A DNA stretch of 64,000 nt from Portulaca oleracea. Lineage: Eukaryota > Streptophyta > Magnoliopsida > Caryophyllales > Portulacaceae. The stretch is taken from positions 31,316,383 through 31,380,382 of the forward strand of contig CM055874.1 of assembly GCA_029582165.1 (NCBI GenBank), in the 5' to 3' direction. The translations under genes were made by a program, and so were the position numbers. Every line of letters begins with the position of its first letter. Position 1 is the stretch's first letter. Positions 21,137-32,978 of the stretch are shown here, piece after piece. A model generated the notes under the pieces. The model was not told where the DNA came from. It did not search any database and saw only the letters and a list, made by a program, of their open reading frames with translations.

Positions 21137-22352
21137 CTAAGGATGCGAGTTGATAGCCAAGAGTCGCTCGTCCGGGAAAGCGTCTACAATCGGTTGGGTG
21201 TCTTCCGAGTCGACAAGAATCCTCGAAAGGTGATCGGCAACGACATTCTTTGTGCCCGCCTTATCGCGGATTTCCAAATCAAATTCTTGCATAAGCAGGA
21301 CCCACCGTATAAGTCTCGGTTTTGTTTCCTTCTTTCCCATCAAGTATTTGATAGCGGCATGATCCGTGTAGACTACCACCTTAGAGAACATGAGGTATTG
21401 TCGGAATTTGTTGAGCGCAAAAACGATCGCCAAAAGCTCATTTTCCGTGGTAGTGTAGTTCCTTTGGGCGCTATCAAGCGCATGGCTTGCGTAATAGATG
21501 ACCCTTGGCTTCTTGTCTACTGTTTGGGTCAAACACGCTCCTACGGCGAAGTCGCTCGCGTCGGCCATAATCTCAAAGGGTATCGTCCAATCCGGAGGTT
21601 GAACTACCGGAGCGGAAATCAAAGCCTGCTTCAACCTATAAAACGACTCAAGGCACTCATCAGTGAAAATGAAAGGGGCATCTTTGCACAAGAGGTCAGT
21701 TAGAGGTCGGGAAATTTTTGAAAAATCTTTGAGGAACCGGCGATAAAAGTTGGCATGGCCAAGGAAACTACGCACCCCCTTAACGGAAACTGGGGGTGGT
21801 AAGCGCTCTACAACCTCAACTTTGGCCTTATCTACTTCGATGTCCTTAGAAGAAATTAAATGACCCAGAACGATACCTTGTTCCACCATGAAGTGGCATT
21901 TCTCCCAATTCAGAACTAGATCCACTTCTTCACGAGTTAACACTTTCTCCAAATTTAGCAAACAGTCATCGAAAGAATTACTGTACACAGAAAAATCATC
22001 CATAAAGACTTCCATGCATTGTTCAATAAAATCACTAAAAATAGCCATCATACAACGTTGAAAAGTCCCAGGGGCATTACATAAACCAAATGGCATGCGG
22101 CGATAAGCAAATTTGACATCCAAAAAGCAAAAATGCAAAAATGCAAAAAGCAAAAAGCAAAAAGCAAAAATGCGAATGACCCGCCAACCGTTCTAACATC
22201 TGGTCAATAAAGGGAAGGGGGAAATGGTCCTTCTTTGTTACTTTGTTCAATTGGCGGTAATCGATACACATCCGCCAACTGGTGACGGTCCGGGTACTAA
22301 CTAGTTCTTTCTTGTCATTTTCAATTACGGTCAATCCACCCTTCTTGGGCAC
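21137..22352 (-). pseudogene. pol: RT and RNase H of element O, with part of RT replaced by a short repeat
   Basis: The upstream frame (22352-22077) has MPKKGGLTV, WRMCIDYRQLNK and [21 protein letters not shown]. It then enters a GCTTTTT/GCATTTTT tract (22118-22176) where the block before [13 protein letters not shown] should be. The downstream frame (22153-21137) resumes at [14 protein letters not shown] and has the catalytic [20 protein letters not shown], RNase [22 protein letters not shown] and [10 protein letters not shown], ending after VADHLSRI. The missing block contains conserved fingers/palm residues, so RT is dead. Confidence 0.85.
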
Positions 22353-22366
22353 ACACTGAACCGGGC

Positions 22367-23689
22367 TTACCCATTCGCTATTTGCGATGGGTAGATGATC
22401 CCAACAGCTAGCAACTTTACTACCTCCTTTTTAACCACTTCTTGCATGTTGGGATTTAAACGACGTTGGGGTTGCCTGGTAGGCTTGGCATCTTCTAGCA
22501 AATCAATCGAATGCATGCATATGGAAGGGGATAAACCTTTCAAGTCTTCTATCCTATAACCCAATGCACCCCTATGTTTCCTAAGCAAATCAAGCAACTT
22601 AGACAATTCAAAATCATTCAAATTCGCATTCACAATGACAGGATAAGATTTCTCATCATCTAAGAAAGCATATTGAAGGGAAGGGGGCAAGGCTTTAAGC
22701 TCTAAAGGAGTAGAAGATTGAATTTGAGAGGAAGACATACCTTTAAAGATCGCATCTTGAATCTCCATACACTCCATATAAGGCTCATCAATAATAATCT
22801 CTTTATGCATGGGTGAAGAGTCAAGAAGGTTGGTGAAGAAAGTAATATCGGTGCCGTCGGTCTCAAATTGGAAGGACTCCAATAAGCAAGCTCCCAAGGG
22901 ATCATCGCAAATAGATTCAAGAAAATGGGAGTCCTCAATATACTCATCAACAAGGAACTCCATCATATCAATGGCATAGCATGAGTCCCCATATGAAGGA
23001 CCTTTCAATGACCCCTCAAGTTGAAAAATTATGCTTTCATTCCCGACATTCAACGACATGCTTCCATTCTTCACATCAATAATGGCTCCCGCCGTAGCAA
23101 GGAATGGCCTTCCCAAAATAATAGGAATGTTGTTATCTTCCTCTATCTCCAAAATCACAAAATGACAAGGAATTAAAAATCGCCCCACTTGGACCGGGAT
23201 GTCTTCCAATATTCCCAACGGTCTTCGTACGGAATGGTCGGCCAATTGAAGATTAATTGTTGTAGGAGCAAGATCGTCGAGATTTAACTTCTTGCAAATC
23301 GAATAAGGCATGACGCTTACACTTGCTCCTAGATCACAAAGGGCACGACCAATCCGCATATCACCAATGGTGCATGGAATAGAAAAACTTCCGGGGTCGG
23401 CTAATTTCTCCGGTGATTTGTTATCGATAATTGTACTACAATCCGCCGTCAAATGGATCGTAGATTTCTCTTCAATTCTTCTCTTGCTCGTGAGAAGCTC
23501 CTTCAAATGCTTCTTGAAGGACGGAACTTCAGAGATGGCATCAAGAAATGGAATGTTCACTTGAAGCTTCTTGAGCATCTCAATGAATTTTGAAAACTTT
23601 GCATCAGATTTTGGTTTTGCTAACCGATCGGGAAAAGGGACTGGTGGTAGCTTTGGCTTCTCAAAAATCTGGATTGGTTCTTCTTCCAC
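22367..23689 (-). pseudogene. pol: Protease and RT start of element O
   Basis: 440 codons. The protease motif ALCDLGASV has its Asp near residue 118, and IPIILGRPFLATAG follows. An acidic linker leads to LKALPPSLQYAFL and the start of RT (RRLNPNMQEVVKKEV). The frame shifts near 22380, just before the 22352 reading. The linker has a counterpart in element T at 51388-52158, which has lost the protease core. Confidence 0.85.
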
Positions 23690-23698
23690 CAGTTTTCC

Positions 23699-25373
23699 TT
23701 ACCCTTTCCTTAGCTTCTCTATCTCCTCTTGTTCTTTACTAGACTCTCCCAATTCATCCTCATGTGCTTTCTCAACTTCCTCACCTAACACTAACTCACT
23801 TTCCCGCTTCTCCAACAAATCTTCCTCGTCCGAGATATCCACCACGTCACCTTCTTTGTCACCCAAAACCTCCTCTCCCATCATTCTAGGTCCAGCAATC
23901 TCCTTTCCACTCCTCAAAGTAATCGTATTAAGTTTCCCTTTTGGGTTAGGTTGGGATTGGCTAGGTAAAGATTGGATAGGTTGAGATTGTTGTGCCAATT
24001 GGGCCAATAGTAACTCGAGGTTCTTAATGCGAGTTTGGTCTTTTTCTCGTTCTAAGGCCATCTTTTCTTGAGATAAGGCTATCTTCTCTTGAGTTAAGGC
24101 CAACTTTTGGAGGGTTTGGTCAAGGGTTTCTTGTTGTAATGGTTTGGGCATTTGGGAAGATTGACCTTGGTGAGGATTTTGGTGGTGATTTTGGTGGTAT
24201 TGGCGGCGATTTTGATTTGGAAAACCGGGGGGTGGGTTTTGGTTTAGGGGAGCTTGTTGGTTGTAGGTGTAATTCCCACGGGGACGAATGGGGGTTTGAT
24301 TGGTATAGGAGAGGTTATTGTTGGGATAGATGGCTTGGACTTGCTCGGTTTGATACTCTTCACATCGCTTCGAAGAATGTGACCCTCCACAAAAATCACA
24401 TACCAAGACTCGGGCATCCGGAATAAGCATAGGTACTTCTTGGGCCGCCTTTACTTGCCTTGTGGTTTCCTCCAAAGCTGCCTTTTGTTGCATCTCAAGA
24501 ACGGCATTCATGAGAAATTTAATGGTAGGGTTGCTTTCTAGAGGAGGACCATCTCTTGGACTACAGCCGCCTCCCTAATGAGGAGAGTTTTGAGATAGCT
24601 CGTGAAGAAATACGTTTGCTTCCTCCGCCATCTTCTTGAGGAACATGCCCCCCGAGGCATGATCGATGGATTCTCGCAAAGAGCTACTCAATCCGGAATA
24701 GAAGTGATGCAATAATAACCAATCCTCAAGATTATGATGTGGACACCTCCGTTGGAGACCTTTGAATCTCCCCCACGCTTCGAATAACGACTCATCGGGC
24801 TCTTGCTTGAAGCTTATGATGGCTTGCCTCAACCGATACGTCTCATCATTGGGAAAAAACCTTTGAAGAAAGTCGCGGCTAAGGGCATCCCATGTTGAAT
24901 AAGTTCCGGGCGGACACGTATTGAGCCATAATAATGCTTTCCCCTTCAAGGTAAGAGGGAAAAACTTCAGCTTCATGTATTCGGCGGAAACTCCATTCAT
25001 TTGACGGCCGTCGTTGCTCGAATCTGTTGATGTGGTCAATAGGATTTTCATGCTCTCCTCCCTGGTACGGGGTGATCTCAAATATTTCCAATAGATATGG
25101 CTTGAACTCGAACGATGCATTCGGTGGTAATTCTGGTAATCTGATGGGATCACCTCCCGTACCCAACGATGGTAAGGAATATGATGCTAAGGTACGGGGT
25201 GGAATTTTCTCTCCATCAGCCATTGGACTTTCGATCGTCCTTAGCTCCCTTTGTTGTCTAGCTCGTCTCGAACCGGTGTTAGCTTGTCGAATAATACTCT
25301 CCGAATTCGGGTTCGGTGGAGTTACAAGAGTTATGCCTCGTCGAAAGCGAGTCCGCATGCACAAAAGGAACAA
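23699..25373 (-). pseudogene. gag: gag of element O, frameshifted
   Basis: Three readings cover one gag. 25373-24879 holds the N-terminus, with a likely start at the MADGEK Met, and LASYSLPSLGTGGDPI. 25153-24575 holds the capsid core (LKFFPLTLKGKALLWLN, FLQRFFPNDETYRLRQAI, SFKQEPDESLFEAWGRFK), ending at a stop. 24511-23699 holds a short zinc knuckle CX2CX3HX4C (CDFCGGSHSSKRC), Gln-rich repeats, ITLRSGKEI and an acidic tail. The frame changes lie near 24990-25030 and 24515-24575. Confidence 0.85.
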
Positions 25374-25475
25374 ACAGAAGAATCAAATTTCCAGTAACCA
25401 AGGATAACAAAATCTCTAGCAGTGAAATGATCTTTAAACAACCCAAAGACAAAGAGCTAAGCTAGGTGCGCTTGC

Positions 25476-25493
25476 TCCCCGGCAACGGCGCCA
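25476..25493 (-). promoter_or_regulatory. Primer binding site of element O (tRNA-Asp)
   Basis: The minus strand reads TGGCGCCGTTGCCGGGGA, ending 3 bp from the 5' LTR. It is the same primer as elements I and T and host B. Confidence 0.93.
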
Positions 25494-26503
25494 TTTTGTT
25501 AGTCGAGTGGTTTGTAAGACCACGGTTTTATCGTTCTTCCACAGGGAGCTAGGGGCCTTAACTGCAGCAAGTTGACTCTAGGTATGGTTTACGATCATGA
25601 AAGGATGATAGAATTTAGGGTAAAAACGGCACAAACACACTATGTTTAGTCAAAAAAGTGAAACAATGGGTGTCGGGAAACTTTTGGGATGCAAACGGGA
25701 ATGAGGAAATGGGTTTCGCAACAAGAGAGTAACGAGAAAGGGAAATCAAATGGTAATTCCGTTAGAAAACACCCACCGGACTTCCTCTTTCAAGGATAGT
25801 CCGGATTAACTTCCCCGAAATCCACAGATAGACCCGGGAAAGTTAATAGAACGGAATTTCCTAGTTAATTTCTATTCGCTTTCGCGAACTAGAACACTAA
25901 CTATCCTAATTCCTACCTTCCAACAAGCATTGGATGTATTCAGGATGCTTTCGCACCCAAATACATCCCACTTGAGGGAAGGATAGGATTAGGAAGTTGA
26001 TTTCCTAACTAGTTACTCACTAAGATTGCTAACCCAAACCTAATCACCCATTCACACCCTTAATATCTCCCTAACCCATTAAGGTTCTAGCCACTAAACA
26101 TCCTAACTATCATGATAATAACATCAACAACTTCATTCATGCTTAAAAGAGTAAACAAGATGACAATAAACATTCAACAATACCAAGATCAATAAAACTA
26201 AAAACAGAGATTAATAAATAAGCAATAAATTAGAGAGAGAAAGGTTAAGAAATGCTCATTGATTGTGATGACAAGGGAGAAAACTTCAGAATAATAAAGC
26301 TCAAATGCTCCTAAGTTGAGAATAACCTTCAAACTTCCAATAAAAATCAAGAGAATCCAATACAATAACTAATAATCTCAGCAAAGATCTTCCTTAATCC
26401 CTCTAATCTAAGACTTAAAATGTGATAAAGAGTGCTAAAGTATCATAAAAGATAGGTGAAGCTATTCTTCTCTTCTCCCCTCAGCTAAAATGACCTAAAT
26501 ACA

Positions 26504-26510
26504 TTAAATA
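26504..26510 (-). promoter_or_regulatory. TATA-like box of the element O 5' LTR
   Basis: The minus strand reads CTATTTAATG. A weak TATA match, chosen for its position relative to the dyads, which matches elements I and T. Confidence 0.4.
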
Positions 26511-26570
26511 GTAATCAAGGTTGTTACTCAAAACTCATCATTTCAGACAACAGACAAAACTGGCCCGCAG

Positions 26571-26907
26571 GACCGTGGCAGCGCGGTCGAGTCACCGTGG
26601 CGCGGTCTGCGTAAGCGAACAATTTCTTCTCTTAAACCGCATCGCCGTGGGCACGGTCCCCATGCACCATGGTCACGGTCTAAGCGATTAGTGACAACTT
26701 TTCGCTCCTTCGCGCCGCGTAGCTCTGGTCTGGAGACCGTGGTCACGGTCTAGTTCGGCCAGCTTCTTCCTTAGGCAGGGTGAAGATCCCCTCGTGGCTA
26801 CGGTCAGAGTGGCCGTGACCACGGTCTATCTCAGTTGCAAGACTTCTTCCTTAGGTCATGGCTCAATCACACCGTAGCTATGGTCATGGGAGACCGTGGC
26901 CACGGTG
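26571..26907. repeat. Paired dyad array in the element O 5' LTR
   Basis: Same array as 1432-1770, but the first three pairs differ by many small indels and substitutions while the last two pairs are nearly the same. Conserved copies include GACCGTGGTCACGGTC near 26734-26749 and GACCGTGGCCACGGTG at 26892-26907. Confidence 0.85.
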
Positions 26908-27175
26908 TCTTTCGGCCACAGCTTTCTTCAGGAGGCTCTTCAACCATTGCTTCCGCTTCTGCCGCCTTTGATACATCCAGGGCTCGTGGAATCTTAGGGA
27001 ATCTCGGGATTCCCAAGATTGGTGCAAAATTGGCCCATTTAGAATCGTTTTGAGTGAAACCCTTCGGAAACTACAAAAGTAACTAAAACGTATTAAAAGT
27101 TATTAAAGCAACTGCGAAACAAGTCAAAAGCTTAAGGATTTAGACGGTATTTAGACACGAAATCGGGTCTAAACA

Positions 27176-28030
27176 CCATAGTAATGCTAGACTTGAGTTT
27201 TTGATGCAGGCAATTCTAGAACAACAAGTTGAGACGATTGACTTGATGCGAGGGTATGACTTATGTATAATTCTGACGATAGTCCTAGTTCTCCCCATTT
27301 GTATGTTGGAATATGTGATGAAAGTGAGTCTACCATCTCTTTAGAGGCTAGTTAAGATAAAATATTTGACCCTCCTAAGGAGTCTTTGCCAATTGTTACT
27401 CTATTTCATCGTAGCTTACCTAGAGACACTACTGATGGTGTCTTTATTGTTTAAGATGCACCCTTACCTTTTTCTCAGTCGACAGGGTCTAACGTGAGTG
27501 AGTCCTAGGTTTGATGCTAGGTATGATGATGATTTATGCCATAAGTTAGTTGATACTATTGATGAGGATCCAAGCGATGGGGTTGAGAGTGATTCAGATT
27601 CTTCAAGCAAGGACTATGGTGATATTGTACTCTCTACTTCCTATGACTTAGTCCATGCTTCTCCTCTTTATTCCTCACCCCCATTTCCCCTAAGAACCAT
27701 GAGGAACCCATTCCATATGAAAAGACCTTTGATGTTCATGTTAATGTGGTATATGAGGTTAACTCTTGTATTTTGATTGATGAGACGGACAATGTTATTG
27801 GTGCGTTGTCCTTAGGTACATTAAGGGGGTGTGACCCCTCTCTTGATCCATATCTTATATACCTGGAGAACTCACCCAGAAAAATCTCGTGGATAACTTA
27901 TTTGTCTTCTTTTGATTTTTCTAAGACTTTTGATCTATTTAAGAGGGCGTTACTAATATTCTCTGCTATAATTTTTTCGTTACTCTCTTATTTGCAAGCA
28001 TGTAAACCGCATGTCAAAGAGTTTGACTAG
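27176..28030 (+). pseudogene. gag-like ORF of host element A, right part
   Basis: Plus-strand reading resumes after element O with LEFLMQAILEQQVETIDLM, then an acidic, Asp/Ser-rich protein broken by stops near 27350 and 27450. Open segments are 27498-27776 and 27746-28030, which overlap in different frames and end with CKPHVKEFD and a stop. It belongs with 1-352 because the CCATA duplication joins the two. No catalytic domain is seen. The protein is unrecognised beyond being gag-like. Confidence 0.55.
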
Positions 28031-28533
28031 CTGATAAGGGCTTTGGTAGCATTTGAAGTGGTAACCTCGGTCTTAAGTGCTTGATGGAGTGGCAACTTAA
28101 TTGTAGAAACTTCATTTTGATTTTCAGTTTTTGTTTTCTTTACTTTATTTTTCAAAAAAATTTCGAGTCTAAGTTGTTTGTTTTTAGAAAAAGAAGAGAA
28201 AAGAAAGGTATGAATTTATTTTCTGCAGGTGAAAGAAAGAAAGAACAAGAGAAAGAGGGAGGCGCATCCAGCCCACTCTTGGTGTAGCTAGCTGGCGCCT
28301 TACTCACCCGTACTCAACACAAGTAAGTGAGACACGAACGACGCTTGACCAGGAGCTTGCGCCTCAGACAGAAAGTTAGGGGCGAAGGTAAGAATTGAGA
28401 TGCAACCAACGCCTACACGAATGCGGGTTTCGCCTTCCCATTTTCCCCTATTTTTTTCACAGCTTCCTTTATTTCCTCGACTGACTTCTTGAACCCTAAA
28501 ACATGACCTACTTCGTCTCCCTTTCACTCCGCG
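28031..28533. other. Stretch without a recognisable gene
   Basis: Probably the 3' part of host element A. Purine-rich near 28180-28260. No LTR boundary or domain found. Confidence 0.4.
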
Positions 28534-28590
28534 CTTCTTCTTCTTCTTCTTCTTCTTCTTCTTCTTCTTCTTCTTCTTCTTCTTCTTCTT
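28534..28590. repeat. (CTT)n microsatellite
   Basis: Uninterrupted CTT repeats, about 19 units. The Lys-rich minus-strand ORF across it is an artefact of this repeat. Confidence 0.97.
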
Positions 28591-28610
28591 TGGGGTGTTC
28601 ATTTCCATAT

Positions 28611-29062
28611 ATCTTGTTGTTAATTTTCTTATAGTGTGATGTTCACATCTTATAATGTGACGTTTATTATCATATAACATGATGTTCATTCTCTTATAAC
28701 ATGATGTTCGTTCTCTTATAACATGATGTTCACTACCATATACAATGATGCTCATTTCTCTCATAAGAAAATTCGTTCTCTTATAAAGGGAAGTCATCAA
28801 TTATAACATCAAGGTGTATGAAAATGAACATCACGATATGTGGCACTGAACATCAGCTTATAATAAAATGAACATCAAGGTATATAGTTATGAGCATCAG
28901 TGTGTACGGTAATGAACATTATGGTATAAGTGAAAATAAGCATCATGGTATAAAGTAATGAACATCACGTTATAAGGGAACGAACATCATGTTATAAGAG
29001 AACGAATATCATGTTATAAGAAAAATGAACATCACCTTATAAGAGAATGAACGCCATGTTAT
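28611..29062. repeat. Foldback repeat with tandem-repeat arms
   Basis: The left arm (about 28620-28790) has repeated GTTCTCTTATAACATGAT words. The right arm (about 28800-29062) has the reverse complement, ATCATGTTATAAGAGAAC, repeated. The arms are made of degenerate units of roughly 20-25 bp, so the whole could fold into one long imperfect hairpin. This is seen in some MITE and foldback elements. Outer ends and a target duplication are not clear. No ORF. Confidence 0.6.
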
Positions 29063-29323
29063 GCGTTATTCTTTCCAGCAGAGCATAATTAATGCACTGC
29101 CTTTCTCTTTATCACACATGCATTGTTTTTCCAACAAGTATAATTAATACATGAACATTTCCTTGTTTTTCTTCAAAAATCCACCTAATAAAGCAAAAAA
29201 AAAAAGAAAAAAAATATAAAGCTAAAATAGTTAATTAATTGCAACCATTGATAATGGCTTTAATGGTCCATATTTTGGCTGCTCACATGCTCACACAAAG
29301 TTCATGTTCATTGTATCAATTCC
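29063..29323. other. A/T-rich stretch without a gene
   Basis: Nothing recognisable beyond short A runs (29196-29216). Confidence 0.5.
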
Positions 29324-29463
<140 letters not shown>

Positions 29464-29677
29464 GGTTCCAATGAGGGCATTTTGGGAAACTTATAATTGA
29501 TTCTATTTAATTTAAAAAAATCATGTAATATTAATGTGTGCATTAATGTGTGTATGATTGCATTGATGACCCTATTTTTTTTCCTTTTTTTCATATGCAT
29601 TATTCCTTTTATTTTTCATTATTATTTTAAATATAACCTCGATAATATTTTTAATAATACGTGTGATTTACTTGCAT

Positions 29678-29703
29678 CCCGTGCAACGCACGGGTCTAAG
29701 CAC

Positions 29704-29706
<3 letters not shown>
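29678..29706 (+). mobile_element. Helitron 3' terminus
   Basis: A perfect hairpin CCCGTGC-AAC-GCACGGG (29678-29694) is followed 8 bp later by CTAG (29703-29706) and then T. This matches the Helitron 3' rule of a short GC-rich hairpin just before CTRR, with insertion 5' of T. The left end (A followed by TC) is not identified and may be lost in the (AT)n tract. The 220 bp to its left is A/T-rich, as in non-autonomous Helitrons. Confidence 0.6.
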
Positions 29707-29754
<48 letters not shown>

Positions 29755-30044
29755 AATATATATATATATAGAGTAAATAATTTAAATTTTAGTATGTTTA
29801 ACTTTTATCATTCTCAATGATAACTAAATTTTAATAATTAAGTAGCAATCTTCCTATACATCACATGACATATTCAATATTAGATAAAAGTATGGTTCAC
29901 TATTGTTATATAAAATCATGCTCCCATGCTCAGAAAGTACTCATGCTCATATGATCAGTTTCCTTTGTATGCGTGTGTGTGTCTATATATATATATATAT
30001 AAACACCTGCACGTACGCACGCACACACACATATATATAAATAG

Positions 30045-30080
<36 letters not shown>
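29705..30080. repeat. (TG)n/(TA)n microsatellites and A/T-rich DNA
   Basis: Simple repeats at 29705-29770 and 29969-30080, with unremarkable A/T-rich DNA between. The right tract abuts the 3' end of the LINE. Confidence 0.9.
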
Positions 30081-30247
30081 TGGAAGAAACATTGAGTTAA
30101 TTCCATTAACAAAGAAAATATTGTTTACAATACAAGGGAAATTCAAACATATCCCTTAAATACTCTAAGCAGCACCTCCAACAAATCAAAATAGCTGAAC
30201 AAAACTAAGATTCAAGAGAATCTAAAAGCTACTTCTTGAGATACAAT

Positions 30248-30640
30248 TCAAGCTACCACCTTGAAATCCCTCTCCAAGTTTTGGTAGATTCTATTGTTTC
30301 TCTCATGCCATACATGATAGACCAAAGTAGCAAAAATCAAAGCATTAAGATTTCTTTCTTTCCTTTGAAGTCCAAATATATGAAATTCACCATCAACAAA
30401 TGTAGGTTGGGTCGAACCAGACAATCCGTAACCTTCAGAACACACTGATAACATATAGGAACACTGATAAAACAGATGCTTGTTTGTCTCTTCTGCTTGC
30501 TTGCACTGGCTGCATCTGTTAGCTAAAGATATCTCTAATCTTTGCAGTCTATCCAAGGTCATCAATCGAGAGTGCATATATAACCAGAACACAAATGAAA
30601 ATTTGGGAACATTCAATTTGTGCCAAACAAGATGATGCAA
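30248..30640 (-). pseudogene. LINE ORF2 C-terminal zinc-binding domain
   Basis: 130 codons matching the zf-RVT type domain after plant LINE RTs: W...VP.K..FF.W, LDRLQRL, then C..C (CSQCKQ), H and C (EETNKHLFYQC). It ends with a VYHVWHERNNR block typical of these proteins. Confidence 0.8.
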
Positions 30641-30853
30641 ACTGACTTCTTCCTAATGACATTTCAGATGATTATAACCTTCTTTGATCCTGTATTTTCT
30701 GCGCTTATTCATGCAGTCAGTAAAAAAATCTTTCAGTTCATCTTTCACTCCCAACAGATGTTTCCAATACCAGCTAACATTCTATTTAACCTCACACTCC
30801 AATATGGTTTGATTTCTCAGATAGAGTTGTTTCACCCAACGCACCCACAAAGA

Positions 30854-32810
30854 CTATTTATTCATCAGAATCTGCCATAGCAGACTCCCCAAAGCTGCCC
30901 TATTCCAGCTATTGGCATCACGAATATTAAGACCTCCTTCCTTCTTATATAAGCAGCAAGACTTCCATGAAATAGGAGGGCTCTTTGATTCTTTTCCACC
31001 CCATATAAATACCCTGCAAATTTTGTTCATAGCATCTATCACACTTTCTAGGATAATGAAGATTTGAGCCCAGTAGCTATGAATAGACATAAGAATGCTA
31101 TTTACTAATTCCACATGGCCAGCATAAGTCAACTTTTTAACAGCCCATTCTTGCAATCTGTTTGTCATTTTTGAAAGGAGGAGAGCACAATCATGATTGT
31201 TAAGCTTAGTTGGTTTAACAGGAACTCCCAGATATTTGAAAGGGAGTTCACCCTTCGAAAAACCACTCATGGTAAGAGCTTGCTGCATAAAATCATCACT
31301 TACTCCAACAAAAATGATCTCAAATTTGCTCAGATTTGGAAGCAACCTAGAGCATCTCGAGAAATGATTTATGGAATCAAGAAGCAATTCAATGTACTTC
31401 ATATGACCATGGCAAAATAATAGGAGATCATCAGCGAAGCACAAATGATTCAGCATGAGGGGTTTGCAGAACTGATGAAATTTGAACATTGGATTTTCAA
31501 CTACTTTTAAGGCTCTCCCAAGGTAGTTCATTATAATAACAAAGAGGAGAGGTGAGATAGGGTCTCCTTGCCTCAAACCTCTACCACTACGAAAGTAACC
31601 AAAAGTGGACCCATTAAAATTAACCGAGAAGGATGCAGAACGGGCACATACCATTACCCAGTTGATAAACTTTGAAGGGAAATGAAGCGCTAAAAGAAGC
31701 TGTTCCAAAAAGTCCTAGTCAACAATATCATACGCCTTCTGAATGTCAATCTTCAAAACACAACTAGGTTTAACTCCCTTCCGGTTATAGAATTTCACCA
31801 AATCTTCTACAATTCAAATATTGTGAATAATCGATCTCCCCTCAATAAAAGCAGCTTGCTCCTCGTCTACCAAAATTAAAAGGAAGAACATCTTTTAGCC
31901 TCAGACAAAATAACTTGGTAATAACTTTGTAAATCACATTGTAACAGAAAATGGGTCGAAGGTCTGATACTTGCTCCGAGTTCATCTTTTTCGGGATCAA
32001 AGTAAGTAAGGTGGAATTAACCTCCTTAAGTAATGAACCAGAATCAAAGAAAGAGTGAATGGCCTTACAAACATCCTTTCCAATAATGGACCAAGATTTC
32101 TTGAAAAAGGTGGCATTAAACCCATCTAGCCCGGGACATTTTTGGCCATTAATAGAAAAGATAACCTCCTTGATCTCTTTATCCGAAATTGGCCGAATTA
32201 AAGAATTAGCCAAATCATTAGTCAAGATATTACCTATAACAATAGTAGACCATTTAACCTTGCCAATGCAACTTTTCTTTGCAAAGAAATCTTCAAAGTG
32301 AGAAGAAAAATAGTTACCAATTTGTGTCTGATCAGTCAGCCAATTGCCCTCCTTGTCTGAATTTCCCAAGATTCTCTGATGATAATGTTGAGATTTGAGG
32401 GTCGAATAAAAGAAGGCTGAGTTTGCATCTCCCTGTTTTAACCAGTCTACTTTGGTTTTCTGTCTCAAAAGAAGATTAGCACTGGACAGATCCTGATAAT
32501 ATAAGGACTTAGCTTCCTCCATTTGAATCTTCACTTCAGAATTAAAAGGATCCATCTGAAATTTCTCTTGTAATTCACATAGAGTCAAATACTTCTTCTG
32601 TGTTGATTCTATGACATTTCCATAAAAGGACTTGTGTAAAACCGAAAGTGGTTTCTTCAGATTCTTCATCTTGCATATTAAAGAAAACATTGGTGTACCA
32701 CCAATACTATTCTTCCAATTATCCCCAACCACTTTCAAAAAATTAGCATTTGATGTCCACATGTCACAGGATTTGAACCTCTTCTTTGAGATAATAGTAT
32801 TATTTGACAA
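30854..32810 (-). pseudogene. LINE reverse transcriptase
   Basis: Two readings. 32810-31842 carries the linker and RT start (KTKVDWLKQGDANSAFF, KEVIFSINGQKCPGLDGFNATFFKKSW, LTLIPKK). 31708-30854 carries GRGLRQGDPISPLLF and the catalytic FADDLLLF, then a thumb region with LKYLGVPVKP. The 130 bp between, with QKAYDIVDW-like codons, is out of frame. The enzyme would copy LINE RNA at a nick, but this copy is broken. Confidence 0.85.
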
Positions 32811-32978
32811 GCAGAATAAAAGGGGAGAATGATCTTAAATCCCTGGAGGAAGCACATTATAAAAAATATTATCATAAACAGCTAGAAAATCAATATTCAT
32901 AATACCTCTGTCGATGCAAGAGAATATTGTACCATTGCTCCAAGTGTATCTACATCCAATTTTTCGAATCTCAAGAAG

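Larger units (their letters stand above)
353..27175 (-). mobile_element. Element O: Athila-like Ty3/gypsy LTR retrotransposon, carrying a nested element
   Basis: Two near-identical LTRs (353-2038 and 25497-27175) begin TGTTAG and end TAAACA. The flanking 5 bp are CCATA on both sides (348-352 and 27176-27180), which marks one insertion event. Minus-strand order is 5'LTR, tRNA-Asp PBS, gag, protease/RT/RNaseH, integrase, dyad array, third ORF, polypurine tract, 3'LTR. A protease with a DLGA motif, the third ORF after integrase and the tRNA-Asp primer fit the Athila branch. About 12,980 bp of the span is element I, so element O itself is about 13.8 kb. Every ORF carries a frameshift, replacement or insertion, so this copy is not autonomous. 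Confidence 0.93.
25497..27175 (-). repeat. 5' LTR of element O
   Basis: 1,679 bp, partner of 353-2038. TATA-like TATTTAA (minus) at 26504-26510, 60 bp downstream of the dyad array 26571-26907. The outer end abuts CCATA. Confidence 0.94.

Noticed and set aside
20720..21703. 327-aa plus-strand ORF opposite RT, RNase H and integrase of element O
   Set aside because: The minus strand has clear RT, RNase H and integrase motifs. The plus reading has no domain and is a shadow.
28300..28800. 166-aa Lys-rich minus-strand ORF
   Set aside because: Its core is the (CTT)n microsatellite and the rest lies in the foldback repeat.
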